A DNA stretch of 33,202 bases from Mycobacterium sp. (GCA_020438905.1 JAGQTQ010000062.1:1-33202), one strand, 5' to 3'; shown: positions 8,503-17,698, counted from the stretch's first letter. The notes: generated by a model not told the origin, from the sequence alone. A program made the numbers and translations.

Positions 8503-9021
8503 ATGGAAACGCAGCGGGCGGCCGCGCCAGGGTCGGGGGACACCCCTTACGGGTTCGCTGTCGCGGTGGTCCGCGAGGACGCGACGTGGCGGTGCTCGCC
8601 GCTGGCCGCCAAGGCTTTGAACAGCCTCACGGCCGCGGAGACGGAATTGCGCGAATTACGCAGCGCCGGGGCCGTATTCGGCTTGCTCGACATCGACGAC
8701 GAGTTCTTTCTCATCGTGCGGCCCGCGCCGTCGGGTACCCGTCTGCTGCTGTCGGACGCCACAGCGGCTCTGGACTACGACATCGCCAACGAGGCGCTGG
8801 AGAAGCTGGACGCCGACATCGCCACCGACGACCTTGAGGATGCCGACCCCTTCGAGGAGGGCGATCTGGGCGTGCTGGCCGACCTGGGGCTGCCCGAGGC
8901 GGTACTGGGGGTGATCCTCTCCGAGACCGATCTCTACGCCGATGAGCAGATCGGCCGTATCGCCCGCGAGATGGGTTTCGCCGACGAACTCTCCGCGGTG
9001 CTGGACCGACTCGACCGGTGA
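8503..9021 (+). CDS. tRNA adenosine deaminase-associated protein
   Basis: This 172-residue acidic protein is always found just before tadA in Actinobacteria and is named for that link; its own function is unknown. Recognisable parts are GFAVAVVREDATWRCSPL near the N-terminus and a C-terminal half rich in Asp/Glu (DPFEEGDLGVLADLGLPEAVLG). It has no signal peptide. Its stop TGA overlaps the GTG start of tadA (GTGA), so the two proteins are made together. Counterpart by order: Rv3753c. The ATG at 8503 has no SD, consistent with a leaderless message. Confidence 0.9.
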   Translation: METQRAAAPGSGDTPYGFAVAVVREDATWRCSPLAAKALNSLTAAETELRELRSAGAVFGLLDIDDEFFLIVRPAPSGTRLLLSDATAALDYDIANEALEKLDADIATDDLEDADPFEEGDLGVLADLGLPEAVLGVILSETDLYADEQIGRIAREMGFADELSAVLDRLDR

Positions 9022-9500
9022 GCCGCGCCGGCGAGCAGGCCACCGCCGACGAAGCCCTGGTCCGCGCCGCCCTCGCTGCGGCCGCCGAGGCCGGCCCAGG
9101 CGACGTGCCGATCGGCGCGGTGGTGTTCGACTCCGACGGGGTAGAGCTGGCCCGTGCCGCCAACGCCCGCGAGACGCTCGGTGACCCGACCGCGCACGCC
9201 GAGATCCTCGCCTTGCGGGCGGCCGCGGCGCGGCTCGGCGACGGTTGGCGACTGGAGGGCGCCACGATCGCGGTGACCGTCGAACCGTGCACGATGTGCG
9301 CCGGAGCCCTGGTGATGGCCCGGGTGGCGCGGGTGGTGTTCGGCGCCTGGGAACCCAAGACCGGAGCGGTGGGATCGCTGTGGGACGTCGTGCGGGACCG
9401 GCGCCTTACCCACCGGCCGGAGGTGCGGGGCGGGGTGCTCGCCGACGAGTGCGCGGGCCTGCTTGAGGAGTTCTTCGCTCGGCAGCGCGATCCGGGATAG
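9018..9500 (+). CDS. tadA: tRNA adenosine-34 deaminase TadA
   Basis: This 160-residue zinc enzyme converts adenosine to inosine at position 34 of tRNA-Arg(ACG). The cytidine-deaminase-fold motif HAE (His60, Glu62) and PCTMC (Cys91, Cys94) supply the zinc ligands and the proton shuttle. VPIGAVVFD and GALVMARVARVVFGAWEPKTGAVGS are typical of TadA rather than of free-cytidine deaminases. The GTG start overlaps the preceding stop. The tRNA-Ser gene follows about 60 bp later. Counterpart by order: Rv3752c. Confidence 0.93.
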   Translation: MSRAGEQATADEALVRAALAAAAEAGPGDVPIGAVVFDSDGVELARAANARETLGDPTAHAEILALRAAAARLGDGWRLEGATIAVTVEPCTMCAGALVMARVARVVFGAWEPKTGAVGSLWDVVRDRRLTHRPEVRGGVLADECAGLLEEFFARQRDPG

Positions 9501-9523
9501 CCGGGGCCGCCGGTCTGGGCGAT

Positions 9524-9552
9524 TTGGGGTGTCGGGGTGTGAACCGTAAGAT
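9524..9552 (+). promoter_or_regulatory. Promoter of tRNA-Ser
   Basis: TTGGGG at 9524-9529 and TAAGAT at 9547-9552 are separated by 17 bp, close to the ideal SigA-type arrangement. Transcription would start near 9559, one base before the tRNA acceptor stem. This is the best-formed promoter in the window. Confidence 0.72.
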
Positions 9553-9559
9553 TCGTCGC

Positions 9560-9650
9560 GGTGGCGTGTCCGAGCGGCCTAAGGAGCACGCCTCGAAAGC
9601 GTGTGACGGGTAACCCCCGTCCGAGGGTTCAAATCCCTCCGCCACCGCCA
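9560..9650 (+). tRNA. tRNA-Ser (anticodon CGA)
   Basis: The acceptor stem GGTGGCG (9560-9566) pairs with CGCCACC (9640-9646), followed by G and an encoded CCA (9648-9650). The anticodon stem 9587-9591/9599-9603 closes the loop CTCGAAA with anticodon CGA at 9594-9596, which reads UCG serine codons. A long variable arm (about 9604-9622) and a T-loop GGTTCAAATCC complete the class II tRNA typical of serine. Total length is 91 with CCA. Confidence 0.97.
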
Positions 9651-9802
9651 TCTTTTCCCGGCCGACGTGGGCCCCTCGGTCAATTTTCTACGAGCACTGG
9701 CGCTGGTAGTCGATTACACGGCCCAGGGCGTTCAGTCACCCAGAGGACGCCGGTCGTTCACTCGGCCGGCCCGCCAAGGGCGCCTGACGAGATAGGGAAA
9801 TA

Positions 9803-9846
9803 TAACGCTAGCTCGACTAGCTCGACAAGCGTTAAGACGGTACCGT
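9803..9846 (+). promoter_or_regulatory. VapB operator (inverted repeat around a 9-bp tandem repeat) and -10
   Basis: TAACGCT (9803-9809) and AGCGTTA (9828-9834) are perfect 7-bp inverted arms. Between them lie two direct copies of a 9-bp unit, AGCTCGACT (9810-9818) and AGCTCGACA (9819-9827). TACCGT (9841-9846) matches TANNNT and would start transcription at the ATG at 9853, giving a leaderless message. Antitoxins of this type bind such palindromes to repress their own operon. The stretch from 9651 to 9802 holds nothing else I can name. Confidence 0.65.
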
Positions 9847-9852
9847 TGTTCC

Positions 9853-10092
9853 ATGCCGATTGAGAAGGTCAGCAGCACGGAGGCCAAGAATCAGCTCAAC
9901 CGGCTCCTGGTGGCCGTCAAGAGCGGCAACTCGTTCGTCATCACCAGCCACGGTGAACCTGTGGCCCAGCTGATTCCGATCGAAGAGGCGCCGCGACGCT
10001 TCGGACAATTGCCAAATCTGTTGGTGCCCGAGGATTTCGATGACGTGCTGCCTGAGGACGAACTGGCGGCATGGGCAGGCGACCGGGAGTGA
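9853..10092 (+). CDS. vapB: Type II antitoxin, Phd/YefM (prevent-host-death) family
   Basis: This 79-residue antitoxin has the Phd-type N-terminal DNA-binding domain (SSTEAKNQLNRLLVAVKSG and FVITSHGEPVAQLIP). Its acidic C-terminal tail (PEDFDDVLPEDELAAWAGD) would wrap around and inhibit the toxin. It has no good SD; a leaderless start fits the -10 at 9841. The stop TGA overlaps the toxin's GTG start (GTGA). In VapBC pairs, the complex represses its own promoter, here at the operator just upstream. The family name VapB is used loosely for any partner of a PIN toxin. Confidence 0.9.
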   Translation: MPIEKVSSTEAKNQLNRLLVAVKSGNSFVITSHGEPVAQLIPIEEAPRRFGQLPNLLVPEDFDDVLPEDELAAWAGDRE

Positions 10093-10478
10093 ACGTTCTC
10101 CTCGATACCCACACACTGCTGTGGCTCGTCAGCGACCCCTCTCAGGTGGCCCAATCGGCACTCGCGGTCCTGTCCAGCCCAGAGGCAAATCTCTGGGTGA
10201 CCGCTGCCTCGGCGTGGGAGATCTCGATCAAAACCCGGCTTGGACGGCTCGACGGCGAAGCGTTGTTGTCGGCATGGGCGGACATCCTTGCCGACATGAG
10301 CACCTCCGAGCTGCCCATCGAATCGCCCGACGCGATCCTCGCGGGTCGGCTTCCCTGGCAGCACAAGGACCCGTTCGACCGTGTCATCGTCGCGCAGGCG
10401 TTGCGCCGCAACCTAACCATCGCGACCCGCGACACGAAGATCATCGCCGCAGCGATGACGCCCACTCTCACCGCCTGA
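10089..10478 (+). CDS. vapC: Type II toxin VapC, PIN-domain ribonuclease
   Basis: This 129-residue PIN-domain protein has the acidic cluster that binds the catalytic metal: Asp6 in LLDTHTLLW, Glu44 in WEISIK, Asp94/Asp97 in HKDPFDRVIVAQAL, and a further Asp in ATRDTKI. VapC toxins cut specific tRNA or rRNA sites and stop translation when the antitoxin is lost. GTG 10089 is preferred to an ATG-like start 18 bases upstream because the start overlaps the antitoxin stop and the family begins right at the LLDTH strand. The pair sits next to a tRNA gene, a common site for mobile or accessory insertions, but no attachment repeat is seen. Confidence 0.92.
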   Translation: MNVLLDTHTLLWLVSDPSQVAQSALAVLSSPEANLWVTAASAWEISIKTRLGRLDGEALLSAWADILADMSTSELPIESPDAILAGRLPWQHKDPFDRVIVAQALRRNLTIATRDTKIIAAAMTPTLTA

Positions 10479-10530
10479 AGCCTCTCGGTTGAGCGGAGCC
10501 CCGTAGATTGGTCGGCAACAGGAAATCTCG

Positions 10531-10560
10531 TTGACGGACGTGCAGTTTCACAGCTATCGT
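10531..10560 (+). promoter_or_regulatory. Promoter of the beta-propeller gene
   Basis: TTGACG (10531-10536) and TATCGT (10555-10560) are 18 bp apart and would start transcription near 10567, leaving a leader of about 42 bases before the ATG at 10609. TAGATT at 10504-10509 is a second possible -10 without a clear -35. The TTG at 10531 is part of the -35 box and should not be read as a start codon. Confidence 0.55.
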
Positions 10561-10608
10561 CGAGTCAATCCACAGCAAAATCTCAGCAATTGGCGGACAG
10601 AGGTGCCG

Positions 10609-13230
10609 ATGTCGGTGTTGAAACGCGTCGCGCGCTCCGGGTTGGCGACCGTCACGCTGGGCTTGTCGCTGGTCGGGCCGCAGGCCGCCGGGATTGCCGC
10701 GGCCGAATCTCCTGCCGGTGACTCATCGGAGGCGTCGAATCCGCAGCCATCGTCCCAGCGCAGTCCGTCGGGGCAGGCGAGGGCATCTCGAAAGGCTCCG
10801 ATCAGTGGTTCGGTCGCCGGAGTCGGCCGTGGGGGGCGCCCCGGCGACAACCGGCCCGGACCCGCGGCGACCAGCGGTTCGGCCGCGGTCCCCGTTGCGA
10901 TCGCCGAATCGGGATCAGCGGGGCGGGTGCCAGGGCGTCGGGCGCAGCGAGGCGGTTCCACCCTGCCGACAGGGCCGATCGGACAGCTAAGCGCGCCGGT
11001 TCCGGCTACCGGCGAAGGTACCGGCAGCAACGCAGCAAACCCGATGGCCACGCCGGGAACGCCGGGTGCCGCGGCAAGCGTCAACGATCTCAGCGCCCTG
11101 GTACGGCCCGCAGCGCTGCCGGCCCGGCTCACCGCCGCCCAGACGGCCGTCGCCGCGCGGCCGGTCGCCACGATCGGGGTGGCGGTCAACGTGCTCTTCG
11201 ACTCCGCCGCGAATTGGCTGTCCGGCCTGCCCGCCAGCCCGATCGCCGAACTGCTGGAGGGTGCCCTGCTGCTGGTCCGGCGCACTCTGGTCAACCTTTT
11301 TCCGGCCCTCGGCGCAGGACAGTCCACGGTCGAGTCGGGCGAGACCGGCACGGATGCCTACCTGACCGAGGAGGAACTGAACGCCTATCTTCTCGAACTG
11401 GCCGCCCAGCAGTACGCCGGGCTGTTCGGGCAGACCGTCCCGGTGTACGGATACGGGTACGGTCCCTGGCCGCTGTACCTCAGGGCCGACATGGATGCAG
11501 GCGGCGTCCCGTCGGGCACCAACACCCAGGTCGACGGCGTCGACGAGGCCGACTTCGTGGAGACCGACGGCCAGTACATGTACGTCGCGCACAACGGCCG
11601 GTTGACGATCGTGCGCACCGACGACCTGACGGTCGCCTCGGAGTCGGCGCTGTCCGGAGAGGTGGTCGGATCGTTCTTGTCCGGCGACCGGCTGACGGTG
11701 ATCACCCAGACGGGATCGGGCTGGTACGGCCCGATGGTGCGGATGGCCTACGGCTACTGGGGACCGTGGAACCCGCAGACCTCGGTGAGCGTCTATGACG
11801 TCTCGGATCGCGGCGAGCCCGTAGTGGTCAGCGAAACCGTGTTCGACGGGGCCTACCAGGATTCGCGGGCGGTCGACGGTGTGGTCTACCTGGTCCTGCT
11901 GCGATCGGTGGATCTGCCCGCACCGCAGTACACCGAAACCCCGGTGGTCAAGGACCCGGTCGGGGTCATCGGCGATTCCGGCGACGCGCTGCTGAAGATG
12001 CCCTGGGGCGGGTCCGAAATCACCGCTTACCGCACCTATGAGAGCTGGGACTCCTACGTCGCCCGGGTCGGTCCGCAGATCGCGGATCTCGCTCTGGCAC
12101 ATGCCTACACCGTCGACGCCGAGGGCAACATGGTCGATCTCGGCCTGATCGCCGGCGCCGGGGACATCGTGCGTCCGCAGGGCCAGGATCAGCAGACCAT
12201 GATGACGGTGGTGTCGCTGGACTCCGCGGACAACGGGGGCGGCTTCGCCGACTCGGTGGGCAATCTGGTCTCCGCCTACGGCGGCACCGTCTACATGACC
12301 ACCGACGCGGTCTACGTGGCTTCCGGTGCGGACCGCTACACCGACTCGAGCTGGTCCACCGAGACCCGCATCGACCGCTTCGCCGTTGCGGGAACCGATA
12401 TCGACTGGCAGGCCTTCGGCGTCGTGTCCGGAACGCTGATCAACCAGTTCGCCATGGACGAGCAGGACGGGCACCTGCGGGTGGCCACCCACACCAATAG
12501 CTCGCAGTGGGGCGCGGGCACCTCGAGCACCCGCAACGACAACGGCGTCTACATCCTCGACACCGAGGGGGACACCCTCGACGAGGTCGGCCGGCTGACC
12601 GGGCTGGCACCGGGCGAGCAGCTCTACGCCGTCCGGTTCATGGGCGACACCGCCTACCTGGTGACGTTCCTGCAGACCGATCCGCTGTTCGCCATCGACC
12701 TGGCCGACCCGACCGCCCCGGCGCTGCAGGGCGAGCTGATCATCCCCGGGTTCTCCAACTACCTGCAGTCCGCGGGTGAGGGACTGCTGCTCGGCATCGG
12801 CCAGGAGCGTGAGACCGGAGGCTGGGAAAACCATCTGCACGCCAGCCTGTTCGACGTCAGCGACGGCGCCAACCTGACCCAGATCGACCGGGAGTTCCTC
12901 GATTCGGGCTTCCAGTGGTCCTTCTCCGAGGCGCAGTTCGACCATCATGCGCTGCTGTATTCGCCCGAGGACGGGATTCTGGTGGTGCCGGTCTCCGGCA
13001 GTGGCTACGACCCGCAAACGGGCTATCGCGCGGAGAGCTTCCTCGCGGTGTTGCAGCTGACTCCGGAGGGCATCGACGTGCTCGGCGAGATCCATACCGA
13101 TCAGCCGACCGTCCGAACGGTGCGTATCGGCGATGTCCTCTACGCGGTCGGGGACACCTCGGTGACCGCCTACCGGCTCAGCGACCTGGCGGAGATCGGC
13201 CGGACCGACCCGGTGCCTGCGGTGGTTTAG
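10609..13230 (+). CDS. Exported beta-propeller domain protein
   Basis: This 873-residue protein has a signal peptide (KR, then LATVTLGLSLVGPQAAGIAAA) and a disordered Ser/Pro/Gly/Arg-rich linker to about residue 180. A helical stretch follows, then the secreted beta-propeller C-terminal domain family (PF09826) from about residue 300, beginning NTQVDGVDEADFVETDGQYMYV. The repeated blade pattern ('D...VYAV..', 'SVYDVSD', 'LYAVRFMGDTAYLVTF') continues to the end. Its role is unknown; such proteins are secreted or surface-attached. ATG 10609 follows ACAGAGG and the promoter above. It has no clear operon partner upstream; the small exported protein at 13270 starts 39 bp downstream and may be co-transcribed. 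Confidence 0.88.
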   Translation: MSVLKRVARSGLATVTLGLSLVGPQAAGIAAAESPAGDSSEASNPQPSSQRSPSGQARASRKAPISGSVAGVGRGGRPGDNRPGPAATSGSAAVPVAIAESGSAGRVPGRRAQRGGSTLPTGPIGQLSAPVPATGEGTGSNAANPMATPGTPGAAASVNDLSALVRPAALPARLTAAQTAVAARPVATIGVAVNVLFDSAANWLSGLPASPIAELLEGALLLVRRTLVNLFPALGAGQSTVESGETGTDAYLTEEELNAYLLELAAQQYAGLFGQTVPVYGYGYGPWPLYLRADMDAGGVPSGTNTQVDGVDEADFVETDGQYMYVAHNGRLTIVRTDDLTVASESALSGEVVGSFLSGDRLTVITQTGSGWYGPMVRMAYGYWGPWNPQTSVSVYDVSDRGEPVVVSETVFDGAYQDSRAVDGVVYLVLLRSVDLPAPQYTETPVVKDPVGVIGDSGDALLKMPWGGSEITAYRTYESWDSYVARVGPQIADLALAHAYTVDAEGNMVDLGLIAGAGDIVRPQGQDQQTMMTVVSLDSADNGGGFADSVGNLVSAYGGTVYMTTDAVYVASGADRYTDSSWSTETRIDRFAVAGTDIDWQAFGVVSGTLINQFAMDEQDGHLRVATHTNSSQWGAGTSSTRNDNGVYILDTEGDTLDEVGRLTGLAPGEQLYAVRFMGDTAYLVTFLQTDPLFAIDLADPTAPALQGELIIPGFSNYLQSAGEGLLLGIGQERETGGWENHLHASLFDVSDGANLTQIDREFLDSGFQWSFSEAQFDHHALLYSPEDGILVVPVSGSGYDPQTGYRAESFLAVLQLTPEGIDVLGEIHTDQPTVRTVRIGDVLYAVGDTSVTAYRLSDLAEIGRTDPVPAVV

Positions 13231-13269
13231 CCTGGGAAGCGAAGCAATTCAGGCATCCCGGGAGTGAGC

Positions 13270-13569
13270 ATGGCCCTGAAGATCTCCGGTCGCCGGCTGA
13301 TCTGTGTCGCCGTGGGGGTCGCCATCGCGCTGGCCCCGGCGATCGCCCTCAACGCATCGCCGTCGTCCGCGCCGCGGCTGTTGGCCGAATGCAATGACCT
13401 CGTCGACACCACCGACAGCTTCTCGATGGACTGCGTGCCCACCGTCATGCCCGACGTCAGCGATCAGTTGACCGAGGCCGAGGTCGCCGAACCCGGCTGG
13501 AACGCCCGTCCCGGCGGCGGTGGCGGAGCGGGCGCGGGTGCAGGGGCCGGTGGTGGCGGCCACCGCTGA
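13270..13569 (+). CDS. Small exported glycine-rich protein
   Basis: This protein of 99 residues (ATG 13270; GTG 13264 is possible) has an N-terminal signal peptide (KISGRRLICVAVGVAIALAP). The mature region holds two Cys (ECNDLVD and SMDCVPTV), which could form a disulfide. A conserved-looking TEAEVAEPGWNARP follows, and the protein ends in a glycine/alanine tail and HR. No known domain is recognised. GGGAG lies just upstream of the ATG. After the stop, a weak stem (13563-13566/13576-13579) followed by T6 at 13585 may help termination. It converges with the lipoprotein gene at 13616. Confidence 0.72.
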   Translation: MALKISGRRLICVAVGVAIALAPAIALNASPSSAPRLLAECNDLVDTTDSFSMDCVPTVMPDVSDQLTEAEVAEPGWNARPGGGGGAGAGAGAGGGGHR

Positions 13570-13615
13570 TTCGTTGCGGCGCTGATTTTTTCGGGCGCTG
13601 GTTCTGCGGCCCCGA

Positions 13616-14182
13616 TCAACTCGGGCGCAGATCCTCGTCGAGGATTATCTTGGCCCGGTTCAGGTGCTCGACGGCCTTGGCCAGGTAATCCTGGTAGACG
13701 ATGGCATCGTTGGGGTTGCGCGCCAGGACGAACCGCAGACACGCGTGGGTCGCGATGTTCATATCGTCGATCATCCGCTGCAGTTCTGCGGTCAGTTCCG
13801 GATCCGGCGTGGGCAGGTCGCGCTGCAGCCCGATGGCGTTGGCGTCGTGCAGTTGCTGACATCCGGAGCGGACCGCCGCCTCGTCGCCGGCCTCCGCGGC
13901 CTCGGAGACCTGTTGCAGCGCCCTGGCCGACCTCTTGAAGTGCTCGCCGGCCAGTGCCTCCCATTCCCGCATGGCCTGGGCCCGGTCCGCGGTCCCCGCG
14001 GGGCCGGGTGTGGTGGTGGTCACCGGAGTCGGCGAAGTGCTCGTGACGGTCGTCACGGTTGCGGTGTTCGGCGATTGCGAAGGCGATGGCGAAGGGGTGC
14101 CGGTGGTGCCGCATCCGCCCGAGGTCAGGGCCACCGCGGCGAGGGCCCCGGCGATGCGGAAGGCGGGCGTGAGCACCATGTC
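13616..14182 (-). CDS. Putative lipoprotein with helical domain
   Basis: This is a 188-residue exported protein. A hydrophobic N-terminus ends SGGC (Cys23), a lipobox-like site, although -3 is Ser rather than Leu. A Thr/Ser/Pro linker (about residues 27-60) leads to a helical domain with two Cys (GCQQL and ACLRF) that could pair. The function is unknown. Start choice is uncertain: ATG 14182 has GGAG only 2 bases away, while GTG 14179 is spaced better; both give the same mature protein. It is divergent from the WS/DGAT gene at 14279, with under 100 bp between them. Confidence 0.75.
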   Translation of the reverse strand, partial: DMVLTPAFRIAGALAAVALTSGGCGTTGTPSPSPSQSPNTATVTTVTSTSPTPVTTTTPGPAGTADRAQAMREWEALAGEHFKRSARALQQVSEAAEAGDEAAVRSGCQQLHDANAIGLQRDLPTPDPELTAELQRMIDDMNIATHACLRFVLARNPNDAIVYQDYLAKAVEHLNRAKIILDEDLRPS

Positions 14183-14278
14183 TCCACCGTAAGCTGTGGA
14201 GACCAACCGGGCTTTTCAGCCCCAGCCTGGCCTATCGTTTGACCCAGGCGGTCGAGGCAGCAACGGAAGGCGGGGCCC

Positions 14279-15703
14279 ATGGAACTGATATCGCCGGTCG
14301 ATTCGATGTTCCTGCTCGCCGAATCGCGCGAGCATCCCATGCACGTCGCCGGGCTGCAGCTCTTCGAGCCGCCGGAGGGCGCCGGACCTGATTTCCTCCG
14401 AGACATGTATCAGAACCTGATCAATCGGGATGACGTCGCGCCGACGTTCCGCAAGCATCCCGCCGAGCTGCTGGGCGGAATCGCCAACGTCACTTGGGCT
14501 TTCGACCGTGACATCGACCTCGAGTACCACATGCGCCGTTCGGCTCTGCCGTCTCCGGGGCGGGTGCGGGAGTTGCTGGAGCTCACCTCGCGACTGCACG
14601 GTTCGCTCCTGGATCGCCACCGTCCGCTCTGGGAGAGCAATCTCGTCGAGGGCCTCAACGACGGCCGGTTCGCCGTCTACACCAAGATCCATCACGCCCT
14701 CGTCGACGGTGTCAGCGCCATGCGGATGATGCGCCGGTCGCTGTCCACCGACGCCGATGATCACGAGATGCGGGTCGCCTGGGGCACCAACGGGCGGTCT
14801 TCGTCCAGTCGCCGGCCTCGTCCCTCCCGGCTGGGCGAGTTGGTGAAGATCGCCGAGTCCCTCGTGGGGTTGGGGCCGTCGGCTCTCTACCTGGCGCAAA
14901 AGGGTTTGTTCGAGCAGCAGCTGACACTTCCGGTCGGCGCGCCGCGGACGATCTTCAACGTGCCGATCGGCGGTGCCCGGCGCTGCGCCGCGCAGTCCTG
15001 GCCGATCCAGCGGTTCACGGCCATCAAGACCGCCGCCGGCGTCACCCTCAACGATGTCGTTCTGGCGGTGTGCGGCGGTGCCCTGCGGGCCTACTTGATC
15101 GAGCAGGACGCGTTGCCGGACAAGCCGCTCATCGCGATGGTTCCGGTCAGCCTGCGCGACGACGACTCCAGCGGCGGCAACCAGGTCGGGGCGTTGCTGG
15201 CCAGCCTTGCGACCCACCGCGAGGACCCCGCGCAGCGACTGGCCGAGGTCAGCGGGTCGATGCGCAGCAACAAAGAGGTCTTCAAGCAGTTGCCCAAACT
15301 GCAGCAGATGGCGTTGTCGGCCTTCAACGTCTCGCCGCTGCTGCTGTCGATGCTGGCCCCGGCCATCGGATCGGCCGCGCCGCCGTTCAACCTGGTGATC
15401 TCCAACGTGCCCGGTTCGCGAGAGCCGTTGTACTGGAACGGCGCTCGACTCGACGGCAACTATCCGCTGTCGATCGCCCTGGACGGCCAGGCGCTCAACA
15501 TCACGCTGTCCAACAACGCCGATAACCTCGATTTCGGGCTGGTCGGGTGCCGGCGCAGTGTGCCGAGCCTGCAGCGCCTGCTCGGCCATCTGGAGGACTC
15601 GCTGACCGACCTCGAAGCCGCGGTGGGGGTCGGGCAGAAGAAAGCGGCGGCGCCCCGTCGCAGGAGCGCCGCCGCATCGTCCAAGCGTTCTAAGGGCAGG
15701 TGA
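14279..15703 (+). CDS. Wax ester synthase / diacylglycerol acyltransferase (WS/DGAT)
   Basis: This 474-residue enzyme transfers a fatty acyl group from acyl-CoA to diacylglycerol or a fatty alcohol, making triacylglycerol or wax ester for lipid storage. The catalytic motif HHALVDG is at residues 138-144 (His139 is the likely base), and the second family motif NLVISNVPGSREPLYWNGA lies in the C-terminal domain. It opens with ISPVDSMFLLAE, typical of mycobacterial members. The C-terminus is an Arg/Lys/Ala-rich tail after about residue 450, probably flexible. The 3' end overlaps the LpqH-like gene on the other strand by 14 bp. The closest M. tuberculosis relative by position is probably Rv3740c. 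Confidence 0.93.
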   Translation: MELISPVDSMFLLAESREHPMHVAGLQLFEPPEGAGPDFLRDMYQNLINRDDVAPTFRKHPAELLGGIANVTWAFDRDIDLEYHMRRSALPSPGRVRELLELTSRLHGSLLDRHRPLWESNLVEGLNDGRFAVYTKIHHALVDGVSAMRMMRRSLSTDADDHEMRVAWGTNGRSSSSRRPRPSRLGELVKIAESLVGLGPSALYLAQKGLFEQQLTLPVGAPRTIFNVPIGGARRCAAQSWPIQRFTAIKTAAGVTLNDVVLAVCGGALRAYLIEQDALPDKPLIAMVPVSLRDDDSSGGNQVGALLASLATHREDPAQRLAEVSGSMRSNKEVFKQLPKLQQMALSAFNVSPLLLSMLAPAIGSAAPPFNLVISNVPGSREPLYWNGARLDGNYPLSIALDGQALNITLSNNADNLDFGLVGCRRSVPSLQRLLGHLEDSLTDLEAAVGVGQKKAAAPRRRSAAASSKRSKGR

Positions 15704-16199
15704 CCTCGATCTCGAACGGCTTGGTGGTGGGCTGCATGGGGTTGGCCATGTCCACTCCGGTGGCGGTTCCGCTGACCTTGTAGGTCTTGTCGTTCTTGGT
15801 GGCCGAGGCGCTGCCACCCGGCGCGCCCTCCTGGAAGCCCAGTGCGACGCCGTCGACGTTGCCCAGGCCCACTGAAGTCACGGTGGAGGCGTCCTCGGAC
15901 ATCACCACGGCGATACCGGTGGTGGCGTCGCCGATCCCGATGTTGAGGTTGCCGCCGTTGGTGGCGCACACGACCTGGCCCTCGATGTCCTTGGGCTGGC
16001 CGTCGATGGTGACCGTCGCCGTTCCCGCACCGGCCGATGCGCTGATCGGGCCGGAGGAGACCGTGGCCGCGCCCGCCGAGGTCGTCGCCGTCGCGCCCTC
16101 GCCGGCTTTCTTCTCCGACGACTTGTCGCTGGAACAGCCGATCAAGCCGGCCATCAGGACCGCAGCGCCCCCGACGCCGACCACCAAACCACGTATCAC
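15690..16199 (-). CDS. lpqH: LpqH family lipoprotein (19-kDa antigen)
   Basis: This is a 169-residue envelope lipoprotein. GTG 16199 gives a signal peptide ending LIGC, so Cys22 is acylated; this start lines up with the M. tuberculosis LpqH start (VKRG there, VIRG here), and a GAAGGGA motif lies at suitable distance. A Ser/Thr/Ala-rich linker, where LpqH is glycosylated in tuberculosis, precedes the domain carrying VTIDGQ, VVCATNGGNLNIGIGDATTG, VGLGNVDGV and GTATGVDMANPMQP. Two Cys (VVCAT and VTCP) likely form a disulfide. LpqH is a TLR2 ligand whose cell function is unsettled. In M. tuberculosis lpqH adjoins Rv3762c; here it lies about 15 kb away, so this may be a paralogue. Confidence 0.92.
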   Translation of the reverse strand: MIRGLVVGVGGAAVLMAGLIGCSSDKSSEKKAGEGATATTSAGAATVSSGPISASAGAGTATVTIDGQPKDIEGQVVCATNGGNLNIGIGDATTGIAVVMSEDASTVTSVGLGNVDGVALGFQEGAPGGSASATKNDKTYKVSGTATGVDMANPMQPTTKPFEIEVTCP

Positions 16200-16307
16200 G
16201 GACATTCCCTTCGTCGCAGTGGCCCACGTCAGGGGCCACCGATTTGCCAATTGACGAACGGGTAATGCCCATTCCCCGCCGGATCTAATCACCGGGACCT
16301 TGGTTAG

Positions 16308-17537
<1,230 letters not shown>

Positions 17538-17588
17538 GCGGCGCCCAAAGGCCCTGAGGGTCGAGCGCAGGCAGGCGAGGGCGCGGGG

Positions 17589-17636
17589 AAAAACCGAAAA
17601 ATGAAGGACCGAAAGCCGCAGCCTCTGTGGTCCTTC
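17589..17636 (-). terminator. Intrinsic terminator of the reverse transcriptase operon
   Basis: On the minus strand GAAGGACC (17636-17629) pairs with GGTCCTTC (17610-17603), a perfect 8-bp stem with an 18-base loop. ATTTTTCGGTTTTT (17602-17589) follows at once, a good U-tract. It stands about 60 bp after the RT stop. For the plus-strand tgt transcript the same stem has no U-tract, so it acts mainly for the minus strand. Confidence 0.72.
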
Positions 17637-17639
17637 GGA

Positions 17640-17695
17640 GAATTCCGCCCGGAAGCGGGGTCCGCGCCCTCAGCGGAATTCAATCGCGCTGCGCG
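17640..17695 (-). other. Structured 3' region after the RT gene (two hairpins)
   Basis: Just after the RT stop (17699), CGCG (17685-17688/17692-17695) closes a 3-base loop. GAATTCCGC (17640-17648) then pairs perfectly with GCGGAATTC (17673-17681), with a small inner GCGG/CCGC stem at 17655-17665. Together with the terminator there are three stems in about 95 bases. It may be part of the terminator or a structured RNA used by the RT. The rest of the tgt-RT gap (17538-17588) holds no recognisable gene. Confidence 0.5.
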
Positions 17696-17698
17696 GTA

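Noticed and set aside
9651-9802. Phage attachment duplicate of the tRNA-Ser 3' end
   Set aside because: No second copy of the GGTTCAAATCC...CCACC end was found downstream by eye, and no integrase is present.
10531-10608. TTG 10531 as start of the beta-propeller protein
   Set aside because: It lies in the -35 box of a good promoter, and the signal peptide begins at ATG 10609.
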